DNA from: Petrosia ficiformis
Taxonomy: Eukaryota > Porifera > Demospongiae > Haplosclerida > Petrosiidae
NCBI GenBank assembly: GCA_947044365.1
Contig: OX345644.1
Span: forward strand, 141,001-205,000
Length of the DNA stretch: 64,000 bases
Direction of reading: 5' to 3'
Shown here: positions 39,496 through 52,289 of the stretch, piece by piece
Numbering within the stretch: position 1 is the stretch's first letter
Layout: each line of letters begins with the position of its first letter
Notes under the pieces: model-generated
Told to the model about the DNA's origin: nothing
Databases searched by the model: none
Seen by the model: the letters and a program-made list of their open reading frames with translations, nothing else
Translations under genes and position numbers: made by a program

Positions 39496-41913
39496 ATGTT
39501 TACTAGTAGATATCAAGTAAGCTTCTCTCCTTACATATTAAATACTTCTATCTTTAACTTATCTCCTTAGGGTGGTAAATCAATAGATTTATTCTCAGCT
39601 CAAGGCAAAGATCCCTTGTCAACGTACATACAAAAATATAATATTATGATCATTAATTTTATTTAATATTAGATTACGTATTTATGGTGGACACACTGTA
39701 TATAAAGAGTTTGATGCTAACCTCAAAGGATATGTGGTAGTATTAAATGGTTCACCAGCTACTACACACATACATATACCAAAAGGAGAAAGAAAGACAC
39801 GTATGTATGTATATACGTGTGTACACCATGCATAAAAACATGTACATGCATGTAACTAAAAATACATGTATGTGCATATATACATATGTATAAATACATG
39901 TATGTACATATATACATATGTATAAATACATGTATGTACATATATATATTGATCCATGTGTAGAATATATCCATAAATACATGTACGTACACATATCTAC
40001 ATGTACATAAATATATATTATGTATAAACACATGTACAATTGTATTTTCAGTGGGTGTGGTCCAACCTCATTTACTATTACAAATATTAATACCTCATGA
40101 CTCCAGACTCATTATTGAGATAAGGTAATGCATTAATAATTACATCTATTATTAATTAAATATTTTATGTCTAATTGTAGTGTTGCTGATACCAGCAACA
40201 GTAAAAGGCGATTACAGGTGTCTCCATCGTACAAAGACCATTCAACCACACCTCTACTAGCTAAATTACCGCTCTCAAATATTTCATATGATATAGTAAA
40301 TTGAAACCTATTAATAGAAAGAATATCACTTGAAACCTGTTCTTCCTTTTAGTGGTGTTGGTTGTCTCTGGACATCTCTTCTCTCCTTCAGTTCATGTAT
40401 CCAGTGCATCACTTCCAATCGATTGAGGGAATTTCTATTAATGGTAATTGTAAAATACGTAGGATAGCTACTCTGAGAGATGTACCCTCTGAAACAGGAG
40501 AGCTACCTTCATCTTGGCATCCACCTCCATCAGTAACTCCTCTCCCTTTATTTGTAGGTTTATAATATACTCATAATTATTATATAATTTAAATATATAT
40601 ATTTAGATATTTGATAGTTCTGTTTACGGAGAGAAACAATCACGTATGTATGATATATGTACTTACAAACATTCATACATATATGCACTGTAGGCCATTC
40701 ATTATCTCTTAAAGATCAAAAGCTCACTACACACATTGCATTTGGAGAAAAAGTCCCCATTCCGAAACACTTACTAAAGGTATTGGAATGAAATTACTAA
40801 CACTTAAATTATCATTCTCTAATAGCCAAAATCAACTAAAACTCATTCAAAAGAACGTTTAATACCCAAAGTATCAAAGATTGATGAACAAAGACTCATT
40901 TCCAGACCACAATCAAAGAAGATTGAAACTCATTCTCCCATACCTGTGCCAAAATTAACTCATCATTCAAAAGATATTTTAAAACACAAAGTTTCGAAAA
41001 TTGAAGAACCAAGGCCCATTGTCAGACCACCTTCAAAAAAGACTGAAGCTCATTCTCCCGTACCTATGCCTCTTATTGAAGGGATGAATTTCAGAGTACC
41101 AAACAAGACTCAAACCCAGTCTTCAGATAAGTCAGAGACTGAAACTCCATTATCAGATACAATGAAACCAAATCCCAAACTACTTCCAGATAATATTCAC
41201 AGATCTTTTGATAGTTCTTCCTCACCATCAAATGATCTAAGTAGAGATGAGGAAATGGCTATATCTGTTCTAACTCACAGTCCATTCTCTTATCAATCTC
41301 CACCACATTCCGCACACAAGAGGAAGCATAAAGTTTCCTTTGGCCATCCAATGGTTGGAAGAGAAGCAGGACCAGATGAAGACTTTGTATCAGTGAATTC
41401 CACACATCAGAATCCAATTGACCCAGATGAGGTAGAGAATCTAGTCTATTATCATATATTCCCATTGGTCTAATCACTTCACCGTCCCCCTTGTAGAGCT
41501 ATAAATGGGAAAATTACCAGACCCTGTCTAGTAGTAGTAGTGATGAAGAGAATATTGACCACACTAATTTAACACATCCACAATATTCTATCCCTTTAAG
41601 TACTGCTCAAAATGATGACACCCTGGAAACAAGCACCGTAAGTAATTAAATGTGTTTTAAACCGGTTCTTATAACTGGTTTTTGCTGTTAGACATTAGGG
41701 ACACTTAAGGAAAGATTAAAAGCATTACAATCTCCTTCACTACAAGATCCACTTGATATAAGTGGAATGGGTGGTCCTTCAAGTCCAGAAGCAACCATCT
41801 CCATGACAACAGAACAAGACGAAGATGAGGAAGAAAAGATAGAACTAGTTTATGATCAAGATTTAAACTGCTTTTACGACCCAAATACTGGAAAATATTA
41901 TGAACTAACTTAA
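39496..41913 (+). CDS. CFAP20DC: CFAP20DC, CFAP20-domain-containing protein
   Basis: Eleven exons: 39496-39516, 39571-39623, 39673-39800, 40052-40124, 40181-40295, 40353-40553, 40607-40643, 40694-40779, 40826-41431, 41497-41637 and 41692-41913; 560 residues. The N-terminal 190 residues form a CFAP20-type domain: MFTSRYQGG, IDLFSAQGKDP, YKEFDANLKGYVVVLNG, LLLQILIPHD and ISINGNCKIRRIATLR. The remainder is low complexity, and the C-terminus YDQDLNCFYDPNTGKYYELT matches the end of the vertebrate protein. CFAP20 itself is an inner-junction axonemal protein; CFAP20DC is little studied. Exon 9 begins with two imperfect 40-residue repeats (RLIPKVSKIDEQR and ILKHKVSKIEEPR). The 21-nt first exon is set by the family N-terminus and phase. 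Confidence 0.88.
39790..40045. repeat. ATACATGTATGTACATATAT-type minisatellite
   Basis: About four units around AAATACATGTATGTACATAT filling the CFAP20DC intron between exons 3 and 4. Confidence 0.8.
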
Positions 41914-42163
41914 AACATAGTGTTGTGTACATCCAATACATGTATGTACATGTACACATGACCCAATACATTATATATGTACATGTACATAATCACCTAA
42001 TATTAATTATATGTACATGTACACATCACCCAATACCTAATATATGTACATGATTAAATATATGTACATGTACCTATCACCTAATATTTAATATACCTCC
42101 ACATGTCTAATAATACAATACTAAATTGAATATGGTCATATCCTATAGTATATGTGTGTTCTC

Positions 42164-43705
42164 TTAGAGAGCAGCTGCCCCTGATATAATTTCAATCAAC
42201 TCTCTGGTAATGACTGCCTGTCTGGTGCGATTATAAGTGAGCGTCAGTTTTTCAATCATTTCACCTGTGGATGAGTGGGAGAGGGTTAAAAATTAATTGA
42301 GAGGATATGACCTAGCAAAATAATTTTCCCTCTCTTTAATCGCTCGTCATTCCACCATTTTGTGCATACAGTCAATGAAATTTGGTATCCAGGAAGTGCT
42401 ATATATTAATAGATACAAAATTTCATTGATTTCCTATACTATACAAATGGTGGAGTGACAATTCTTTTAAAAAATTAGGTAACATAATTATACAACAAAC
42501 TAATCACTTACTTGCATTCTTGCTAGCTGAGTCCATAGCAGTCATCCTGGCACTTTGTTCACTACAAGCCCCTTCTTTCAAACCATAGAATATCAAATTA
42601 GCCAGTGTAATTTCATGATAACATCGTAATATCTCTTCATCCACATCATCAAATACACTCATCTTCTCTATAGAATAAGTAATACACAGTTCATGGCTGA
42701 CTAGGCAACTACAGCTCCATTTTTATACACAGCAAATTGAATTAAATAGGAAGAACTAGGGTTACATGACCTTAGTTGAAATACTATTTCTTATAATAAT
42801 TACTTTACACTTTTGTCAACACGGCAAGGACCCTACCTGATTCAATTAAGGTGTTTAATGGAACAAAAGGTTGTAAAGTTGCTCTGAAAGATACAACAGA
42901 TCTGGAAGTAAAGATGGAAGAGGTATTTATATATTAATCACTATAATGAATATAGTTACCTGAATTTATTATAAAGAATCTCTGCAGACTGAAATTCAAA
43001 CTCGCTGCTCAGAATCTCCTGAGCGATAAATGAAGCCTCAGGAAATATAGGTGGGCGGCGACCTATCTCAGTAAAACCAATTAAGATATTGTTACGATGT
43101 GTACGTTGAAGAATAGTACGTAATTTGTCTCCAACAAGTACCAATGCAGTAGTAGTTGTGGATTCCCTTTCTTGTAGCAATGCTCTGGCAGTTTTAGCAA
43201 TACTAGAATGAATACCTCCACATAAACCTCTATCTGATGACATGCATATCATTAAATGTGTGGGTTTACGTTCTGGTTCATCTGTAACCAATTCAGACTT
43301 CTCCAAGAGGGCTGTATATATACAAACATTGTATTTGTTTCAAAAGGCATTATTCCTTTATTTCACCTCACCTGATGCTCCCTGTCCATATGTTCTAGCT
43401 GGTCTTAATTCTCTTTCAGCCCGACCATATTTTGCTGCAGCAACCATCTTCATGGATTTTGTTATTTTCTGTATGTTCTTCACAGCTTTCAGCCTCACTG
43501 AAACTATGAGGAGAAACAAAGTCACGTGATACAAGGAGGCACATCCCATCTCAACTTACTGTCTTTTAGTGTAACATACGTCCTCACATTTGATCTAAAA
43601 TGAAAGAATATGATTGAGATTTTTTTTAATTATAATTTTCAATGTAACTTACCCAAAAGGACGGAGAGTGTGAGAGATATAACATACTCTTGCAACCGCC
43701 GCCAT
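42164..43705 (-). CDS. ATP5F1C: ATP synthase F1 subunit gamma, mitochondrial
   Basis: Seven exons: 43705-43653, 43594-43560, 43503-43372, 43311-42960, 42901-42837, 42667-42512 and 42264-42164; 297 residues (human 298). The gamma subunit is the rotating central stalk of F1Fo ATP synthase in the mitochondrial matrix. An Arg-containing presequence precedes [19 protein letters not shown], then [18 protein letters not shown] and the C-terminal [20 protein letters not shown], all signature segments of F1 gamma. Its start codon is embedded in a YY1-type CAAGATGGCGGC. It is divergent from TMA7 (107 bp). Intron 6 contains a 114-bp foldback. Confidence 0.97.
42346..42459. repeat. 114-bp foldback element in ATP5F1C intron 6
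   Basis: The left arm starts GTCATTCCACCATTTTGT and contains CAATGAAATTTGGTATC. The right arm is its imperfect complement, containing GATACAAAATTTCATTG and ending AAATGGTGGAGTGAC. The two roughly 45-nt arms close a loop of about 20 nt. It is either a tiny TIR-type MITE or a structured intronic RNA. Confidence 0.7.
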
Positions 43706-43812
43706 CTTGGTCTATTGGCCAATGGGTGTGGTTACTGCGGGCGTGGTTTGTATAGGCGTGGTTGGGTGTGGTCTTTGGGGCGTGTTTTGTTGTGGGTGTG
43801 GCTAAGTGGAAA
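43706..43812. promoter_or_regulatory. GC-rich bidirectional promoter, ATP5F1C / TMA7
   Basis: It contains ATTGGCCAAT (two overlapping CCAAT boxes) at 43714-43723 and six direct KLF/Sp-type boxes (GGGTGTGG, GGGCGTGG, AGGCGTGG, GGGTGTGG, GGGCGTG, GGGTGTGG) between 43724 and 43801. It is markedly more GC-rich than the surroundings, as expected for a housekeeping promoter. Confidence 0.65.
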
Positions 43813-44165
43813 ATGTCTGGAAGACAAGGTGTGTTTGAACTTTTATGATCATAATTATTTTAAATAATTTTAGGAGGAAAGAAGAAACCATTAAAACAGC
43901 CAAAGAAAGACAAAAGAGAACTTGATGAGGTAAGTATTATTGTAATCCTGTAAACAATGTACTCTTGGTAAACATCTCTTGAAATGATAGGATGATTTAG
44001 CACTTCAGGAGAAACTAAGAGAAGATAAGAAGAAACTTTCAGATGCTCAAACGCGTGCATCACAAAAAGGGCCAATGGGTGAGATCTCGCTCCATTGTTT
44101 GATTCTATAAATATATGTTTCATCTGTCTTTAGGTGGAAGTGGCATGAAGAAAAGTAAAAAATGA
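43813..44165 (+). CDS. TMA7: TMA7, translation machinery-associated protein 7
   Basis: Four exons: 43813-43828, 43874-43929, 43991-44078 and 44134-44165; 63 residues (human 64). TMA7 is a small, highly basic, ribosome-associated protein. MSGRQGGKKKPLKQPKKDKR, then LQEKLREDKKKL, KGPMGGSGMKKSKK and stop match the family end to end. Introns are 45-61 nt. The stop lies 134 bp before the start of the next gene on the same strand. Confidence 0.95.
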
Positions 44166-44299
44166 TTTATTTACAGCTGTATTCTGTAATTTATTCATTA
44201 TTTTAATTATATCATTATCTGGGCAACGCCTATTATGAATAATATTAAACCATAAACACTAACGAGCCCCACCTCTCTTTTGCGTTCTCTGCAACGAAA

Positions 44300-45207
44300 A
44301 TGTCTATATCACTGAGTGATATTGTAGAAGGGTTAGGAAGACCATTGGAAGAAGGAGAGATATGGTCCATACTGTGCAATGCAGTAGAATTTTTGATCAC
44401 AGCTCATAAAGGTTAGCATACCATTCTGAAATGTTTTGTCCACTGAGTTTATATATAACATTATATAGATCATAATAATGATTTTGAGCAAGTAGGACCT
44501 CCTTTGATTATATCACCAGAGTGTCTTCTTGTCCAGAAAGGACAAGTGATATTTGTCTCTGGATTACAAAGTAAGTTAGCTAAAATAGATGCGATGTATG
44601 GTATTATTGTATATATATTCAGTGGAAGGAGCTATTGATTATACTGCACCTGAGGGTACAGGACTTACAAGAGAAGATCGTCAGAAGGTTTATTAATTAA
44701 TAATGTTTTATAACATTCTAATGAGTGTTGTTGCAACATTTTTAGGCACATGTATACAGTCTTGGTAAAGTCTTGTGTTTGACATTAGAGAAAGAAACAT
44801 CGTATTCAAATACACTGGAGAATTTGATGACTGCTATGATTGATCAAGATCCACTAAAACGTCCATTACTGCATGAAATATCACAAGTGAAATTATATTA
44901 CTTCTAAATATTTCAATATTTAAATTCTTTTTCTTTAGGCTGCAAAGGTATGGTTTCAAACTACATCTTCCATTCCTGTTGAACTGCAAAAACTGGTTTC
45001 GCAAGTATCTGGAGTGGTAAGACACTTACTTGCAATGACACATATGTTGACAAACACACACACAAAAAGGAACACACGTGTACATATATAACCCCCATAC
45101 TATAGCTACCTTCGGAGGATTCTGAGTCTGTAATTGAAACAAATCTAGCAGAAGAGGTAAGCATGGTTACTCTATGTAACTAATTACATCTGTCCATAGA
45201 CCTGATC

Positions 45208-45244
<37 letters not shown>

Positions 45245-45976
45245 GTATGTAGCTTGAAGCTGTTGAAAAACGAGACCAGTTATATGATAGTGGAGGTAGT
45301 TCACTAAGTCTTACCAGTAGTAAAGGTATGAGTATATCATGAATATTCATGATATATTACATTTTTGATACTCCCCAAGGTTCATACAGTTATAACGAGA
45401 GTATGGAAACTCTAAACAGATCTGCTAGTCATCATAGTAATGTTTCTGATATACTCACAACTCATCGAAGAGTAACTAAAGCCCCACCCACCAATCGATG
45501 GTCATCTCATGAGCGTTTGAGAGTACAGAGTAAGGATGCAGAAATTACAAAAGCTACTAATATAAATAAGAAATCACAGTTCTATACTCCAGTAAGATCT
45601 CGTAGAGTTCCATCCAATACTGATGCCACTTCTTTACCACCACGCCCACCCAGTGGAAAGAAAGTTAACTCCACTCTCCAATCGGAAAACAAAAATGATG
45701 TTTCTCAAATGGAAATCCCTCCCCAGACCCCACCAATTAATGTATCATTAACACTAGGGGATTTCCCACATCTTCCTCCTCAACCTATCAGTTCTACTGG
45801 ATCTGAATTTCAGAACATAGGAAAACAGGATGTTCCTTCGCCAACGATATCTACTCCTCCACAACTGAAATCAGTTTTAAAAATTGAACAGATACTTGAG
45901 AGCAGCAGTGCACCTGACTTAATGAATGTATGTGCAAATATACATACATACATACATGCATGCAACATATATACAA

Positions 45977-46009
<33 letters not shown>

Positions 46010-48577
46010 CATACATACATATATACATACATACATACATACACAAAGATACATACTTACATAGATACATACATACATACATACATACACATACATACAT
46101 ACATACATACACATACATACATACATACATACATACATGAATACATGAAATTATAATACATACATAGTATGTTATGTATTATATGTATTTACTAGATTAA
46201 GAAAGATATTATTCTGGATCCTAATAAAGAACTCCATGATGAGAAAGAACTCCATGACGTTCATTTCCATGAGAAAAGAGAAGTACCTGATGATGAAGAA
46301 GACCTTGAAGATAAAGATGATGATGATAGCATAAAACCTAAGTTACCTCACGATTTATTTATTGTCACTGATCCTCCAGAAAAGGATAGCCTTTTTGATA
46401 GTGTCCCAAATACTCCTCCTCCTCCTCCTTGTCCCCCTCCTGATCTTATATCCACTGTCCACTATCACGAGTCAGGATATCAAGATGAAAAAGATGTTGT
46501 CATGGATACAAGTTTAGCTACCCTTCATTCAGATCCTGTTTTAGGGACTATTGATACGTCCTTTGACTACAGTGACACTAGTCTTCATGTTAACACTACA
46601 GACCAAAGTACAGATGATTTCCACTTGTCTCCGCCTCCTACTCCTCACACCTCACCTCCAGGAGAAGCTCCACCTCCTCTTCCTCCCACCTCACCTCCTA
46701 GAGAGACTCCACCTCCTTTACCTCCCACAGAGACTCCACCTCCTCTCCCTCCGACCTCACCTCCGAGATTAAGTGACATAGAAATGGTAAACAATATTTA
46801 AATAATCGATTTTTTAAAATTTAATATTTTACTAGCTCCAGGATTCATCTGATGGATCTAATCCACCACCAGTTCCTCGTCGTATATCCAGTTTAGAAAA
46901 CACTTCAAAACAGGTTAAACTAGTTGTTCAACATTAATTACATACATGTATTATATAATGTATGTTTGTGTGTATAACAATTATTAGATAATTGATGAGA
47001 AACATCTCAAACAACTTGATGATATAAATGAAAATGATGAAAATGAGGAAAATGAGGAAAATGATGAAAATGATGAAAATGATTCACCATATGCAACTGT
47101 TCACGTACCAGGTATATACACATAAACATATACATTAGTACATATGTACATACGTACGTACATACATACATACATAAATACATACACACATACATACATA
47201 CATAACTACACTGTACATATGTACATACATATGTGTGTAATTACACATATACATATATGTACACATGTACATACACACATACAGATGCATCTAAAGAGAA
47301 AGAAGAGAAACTACAGAAAGATGAGCATGGTTATACCATTCCAAATGTGAAGAGAAGATTAAAGTTAGATAAGACAGAGAAAGAAGAGTTTGAGGAAACA
47401 CGAACTCTGGAAAGAGGAAAAAATACACCAGAAATTACGAAGGTTTCTTCAGCACATAATCTCTTAACAGCACACGATCCATTCATCACACCACCTGAAC
47501 GTTTCTCAATGCCTGTATTTAGTGATGAGTATGAATTAACATCATATGATGAAACTAATGACAATGTTGAGTCATCTACCAAAACAACATCCTTTACAAC
47601 TAAACATGAGAAACAAGATGAGGTTTACGCATCAGTAAAACCTGTATCTACTAGTACCAAGGTCATCTATCTATCCATTCATTCATCTAGTTATCTCTCA
47701 ATTCACTCAGATTTCCATATTGTCATCTATCTATCTGTTCATTCATCACTCTGCTTTCTATATATCCATATTATCTATCAATCCTTTTATTCGTATCTAT
47801 AGCAACCAAAGAGAAAGACTCGTCATAAATATCAAGTTACCATTTATTGTTCTCCCTTATTAAATGATGAACCAGTGGAACTACAAGTTGATCCATATTC
47901 AACTTGTGAGGAACTGTTTGAACAAGTTGTACAGGAGCTTAATATACAAGAGTCAGATACATTTGGATTAGCTAATGAAGGTCCATCTATTCGTCTCATT
48001 TCATTCTCTGTCTGTAATTGTTTGTATGTATGTATGCATATACATATGTATGTACATATGTACATACATATGCATATACATATGTATGTACATGTATGTA
48101 CATACATGTACATATGTATGTATGTACATACATACATATGTATACATACAAATGTATGTACATATAATAAATATATATAAATATGTATTCATATTCCTAC
48201 ATTGCTTAGATATGATATTTATGGAGAAAGATCGAAAGATTTACAAATACTTTCCTAAAAACTGGAAGAGAAAGGTCATTAAATATTAATTAACTTCAGA
48301 ATGTATTTATATCATATTATATCTCACAGAATCAGAATTTGAAAATATATTTTCGAGTGATGTACTATCATAGATACCCTTCACTACTAAAATCACCTCA
48401 AACCATTAACCTACACTACCAACAGGTCAATAAAGACTTATAACATATATTCATATACATACACACATAATATACATAGTTACATACATACATACATACG
48501 TACATACATACATACATAATATACATAGTTACATACATACATACATACGTACATACATACATACATAATATACATAG

Positions 48578-48608
<31 letters not shown>

Positions 48609-48671
48609 CATACATACGTACATACATACATACATACATATATACATACATGTATATACATACATACATAT

Positions 48672-48702
<31 letters not shown>

Positions 48703-51700
48703 CATACATACATACATATATACACAGGTACACACACGTACATGTACATGTATTTATATACAGACACCACACATACATACTTATATATATATATATATTT
48801 ATTTATTTATTTACATGACACAGGTAAAAGAAGATTTCATTAGTGAAAGGTTTGTGGTACCAGAAGTTGTTAGTTGGACACTGGGAGCATTAGCATTATA
48901 TGTTGATAAACCAACAATACAACAGAATCAGCAATACTTCAGAATTGAATATTACCTACCTAAAAATGTATGACACAACTAACACATACATACATACATG
49001 TACATACATACATACATACATACATACATACATACATGTACATACATACATACATACATACATACATACATGTACATACGTACATACATACATACATACA
49101 TACATACATACATACATACATACATACATACATACAGGTTATCGAAAGTGTGCAACAGCCTAAGTATATTCTCTCACAATTACATGCTAATTGTTGTCGT
49201 ATACAAGATATGACAAGAGGAAGAGCTCAATACTGTTTCCTACAGGTCTGTTTTTCATCACATGACTTTATGTCACATGTAGCATTGTTTTTAATATTTA
49301 GGAAGCTGTTAAACAAGATGATTATGGGCACATATATTATCATATATCAAGTGTAAGTCATGTCTTATAAACTGTTTAATGAGGTAATTCTATTCTATTG
49401 ATATAGACAAAGGATGGACCGATGGATCATTTATTAGGATTCAGTAATAGTGGCTTAATTGTATGTGAAATGGTTGATAATGAAAAGAAAAATATTGTTA
49501 AATGTCCGTGGAAAACAACAACTAATATTGCTTTTAGTGTAAGCGTGTACTATACTATCTTTCATCTACCTCCGCCCCCCTACTCCCCCTCAATCCTCAC
49601 CGACCTCCTCCTCTCTCTGATCTCCTCCTCACCTCCTCACTCAGTTCTCTTCCTTGCCTCCTCACCTCCTCTCTCTGATCTCCTTCTCACCTCACTCAGT
49701 TCTCCTCCTTGATTCCTCACCTCCTCTCTCTGATCTCTTTCTCACCTCCTCACTCAGTTCTCCTCCTTGCCTCCTTACCTCCCTTTACTCTGACCTCCTC
49801 CTCCTCACCTCCTCTTTCTTCCTCACCTCATCTCCATCATCTCAACTTTCCCTCCTCAATTTCTTCATTTATTTTCATGCGTGTCTTTTCAGAATCACCG
49901 ATTCATTCTCGATCTTGGTGATGACAAACCTCTAACTCTCCACACAGAACATTACAAGAGGCTAGTCATTACTATATATACAATTATTATGATGTACATA
50001 CAATATAATCCTGTATTAATTAGTACACATACATACATATAATATGTTACATATATAGATCTGGGTACTATGTAAGGCTATCAAAACTTTATCATCATTT
50101 CAACATGAAACATTTACACCCGATAACATCTACTTTTGTTGGATTGAGTGAACAAGAGCTAAAACATTTAACATGGCAATATAAGCAACCTGTGCCACGT
50201 AAGCATATATAAAAATGTTATATATTGTATGTACATGTATATACATTTTACAGCTGAAAATGAGTATGAAGGTAAATATCATCGTGCCAAAATACTCAAA
50301 GATGCTATCATGTATAAAGGACTTGGTGGGTGGACCTCCATTACCTCCATGATGTTCTACCTACCTCTATCTCACATCATCTCTTTTACCACACCTCCTC
50401 ATCTCTGAGTTCCTCCTCCTTCATTTCCCCATTTCCCATATAACCTCCCCTCACTCACCTCCTCTCTTACCCTCATGATCTTAGCTTTATTACCACAACC
50501 TCCCCCCCTCACCTCGTATCTTCACTCTCCTCCCCTCCCTCACTTGCCCTCTCCTCCCTCACCTGCCCTCACCTGCCCTCATCTTCCCTCCCTTCCCTCA
50601 CCTCGTCTCCTCACTATCCTCCCCTCCCTCACCTTTGTCTCCTCACTCCCCTCCCCTCCCTCCCCTGCCCTCATCTCCTTCCCCTCCCTTCCCTCACCTT
50701 GTCTTCTCACTCTCCTTCCCTCCCTTACCTGCCCTCCCCTCCCCTTTCTCCCCTGCCCTCATCTCCCATCCCCTCCCCTCCCTCACTTTGTCTCCTCACT
50801 CTCCTCCCCTCCCTTACGTGCCCTCCCCTGCCCTCACCTCCTCTCCTCTCCTCCCTCATCGCCTCTCCTTCACCTTTTCTTTATAATTCATAATACTGTC
50901 AATCATCAATCTCTTCCTCAGGTATAACAGTCAGAGATCATTTCACTCCTTCTAAAGTGATGTATGTAGAGGTAGAAAGAGTGAGGAAAGATGGACCAGC
51001 AGAACATAATAGATGTCCATTAGTAGGTATGTAGAACTATACATACTCATTTTATATTAACAATAAAATTAAACACCACTTCCACATAACAACCCTACAT
51101 TATATAGCTAGAGTAAAGGCAAATCACAAAGAAGCAGCTTGTATTTATACTTATGTATGTATGTATGGTTTTTATGTGGAAGTGGTAGTTTCTAAGGTAC
51201 CATCCCAATCTTGTTCCTGTACTTTTCGGTTGTCATACATTTTAATTTTTTTAACTATTATTCATTGTAGAATTATACATGTATATATAATTGTGTTATG
51301 CATACGTACATACATACATAAAGTTCATTTACTTGTGTTTGTACGTAAAATTACATATACTGACATACTGACATGTGTATAAATACTTACATAATGTTAT
51401 ATATAATATATGTAATGTAGGTGATTTTATTATTGAAATCAATGGTAACAATGTTTTTGGACAAAACCATGGTAATGTCGCTAATCATATTAAAAATTCA
51501 CCTCCTCTGGTTGAACTTTTAATATTTCGACGAAATGTTCAAAAAGGTGAGCAGTGTATATAAATATTGAGTTTGATGTATAATTTAACAAAATCACACC
51601 CACTATTAGAGACAGAGAAACCACACCCACTAGGGATAGAGGAGGAACCACACCCACTAGGGATAGAGGAGGAACCAGACTCACTGAAGGTGGTGAAAAC

Positions 51701-52256
51701 TGTTAAACTGGAATACACTACGAATGAAGAATTGAGTAAAGAAAAAGTTGACTCTCTCCCAATTTTGGTAGAAGTTCCCAAGAACCAAATCACACCCAAA
51801 GATGAGGAGCCAATCTCTACGGATGTTTCCGGAGATACTAAACCATCAATGAGAAATCCATCCATTATAACTCATGATAAAGAATCTACATTACTACAAG
51901 AAAGTGGTCCAGCACTACCTATGTCACCTACTGTGAGTTTACATACACATATACATATACAACGTACGTACATACATACATACATACATACATACATACA
52001 TACGTACATGTACATGTACATATATATACATGTACATACATACATACATACGTACATGTACATGTACATATATATACATGTACATACATACATACATACA
52101 TACATACATACATACATACATACATACATACATACATACGTACATGTACATGTACATATATATACATGTACATACATACATACATACGTACATGTACATG
52201 TACATATATATACATGTACATACATACATACATACATACATACATACATACATACA

Positions 52257-52289
<33 letters not shown>

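Noticed and set aside
50475..50927. Leu/Pro/Ser-rich ORFs on the plus strand
   Set aside because: They are translations of an intronic CT-rich repeat before the PDZ1 exon.
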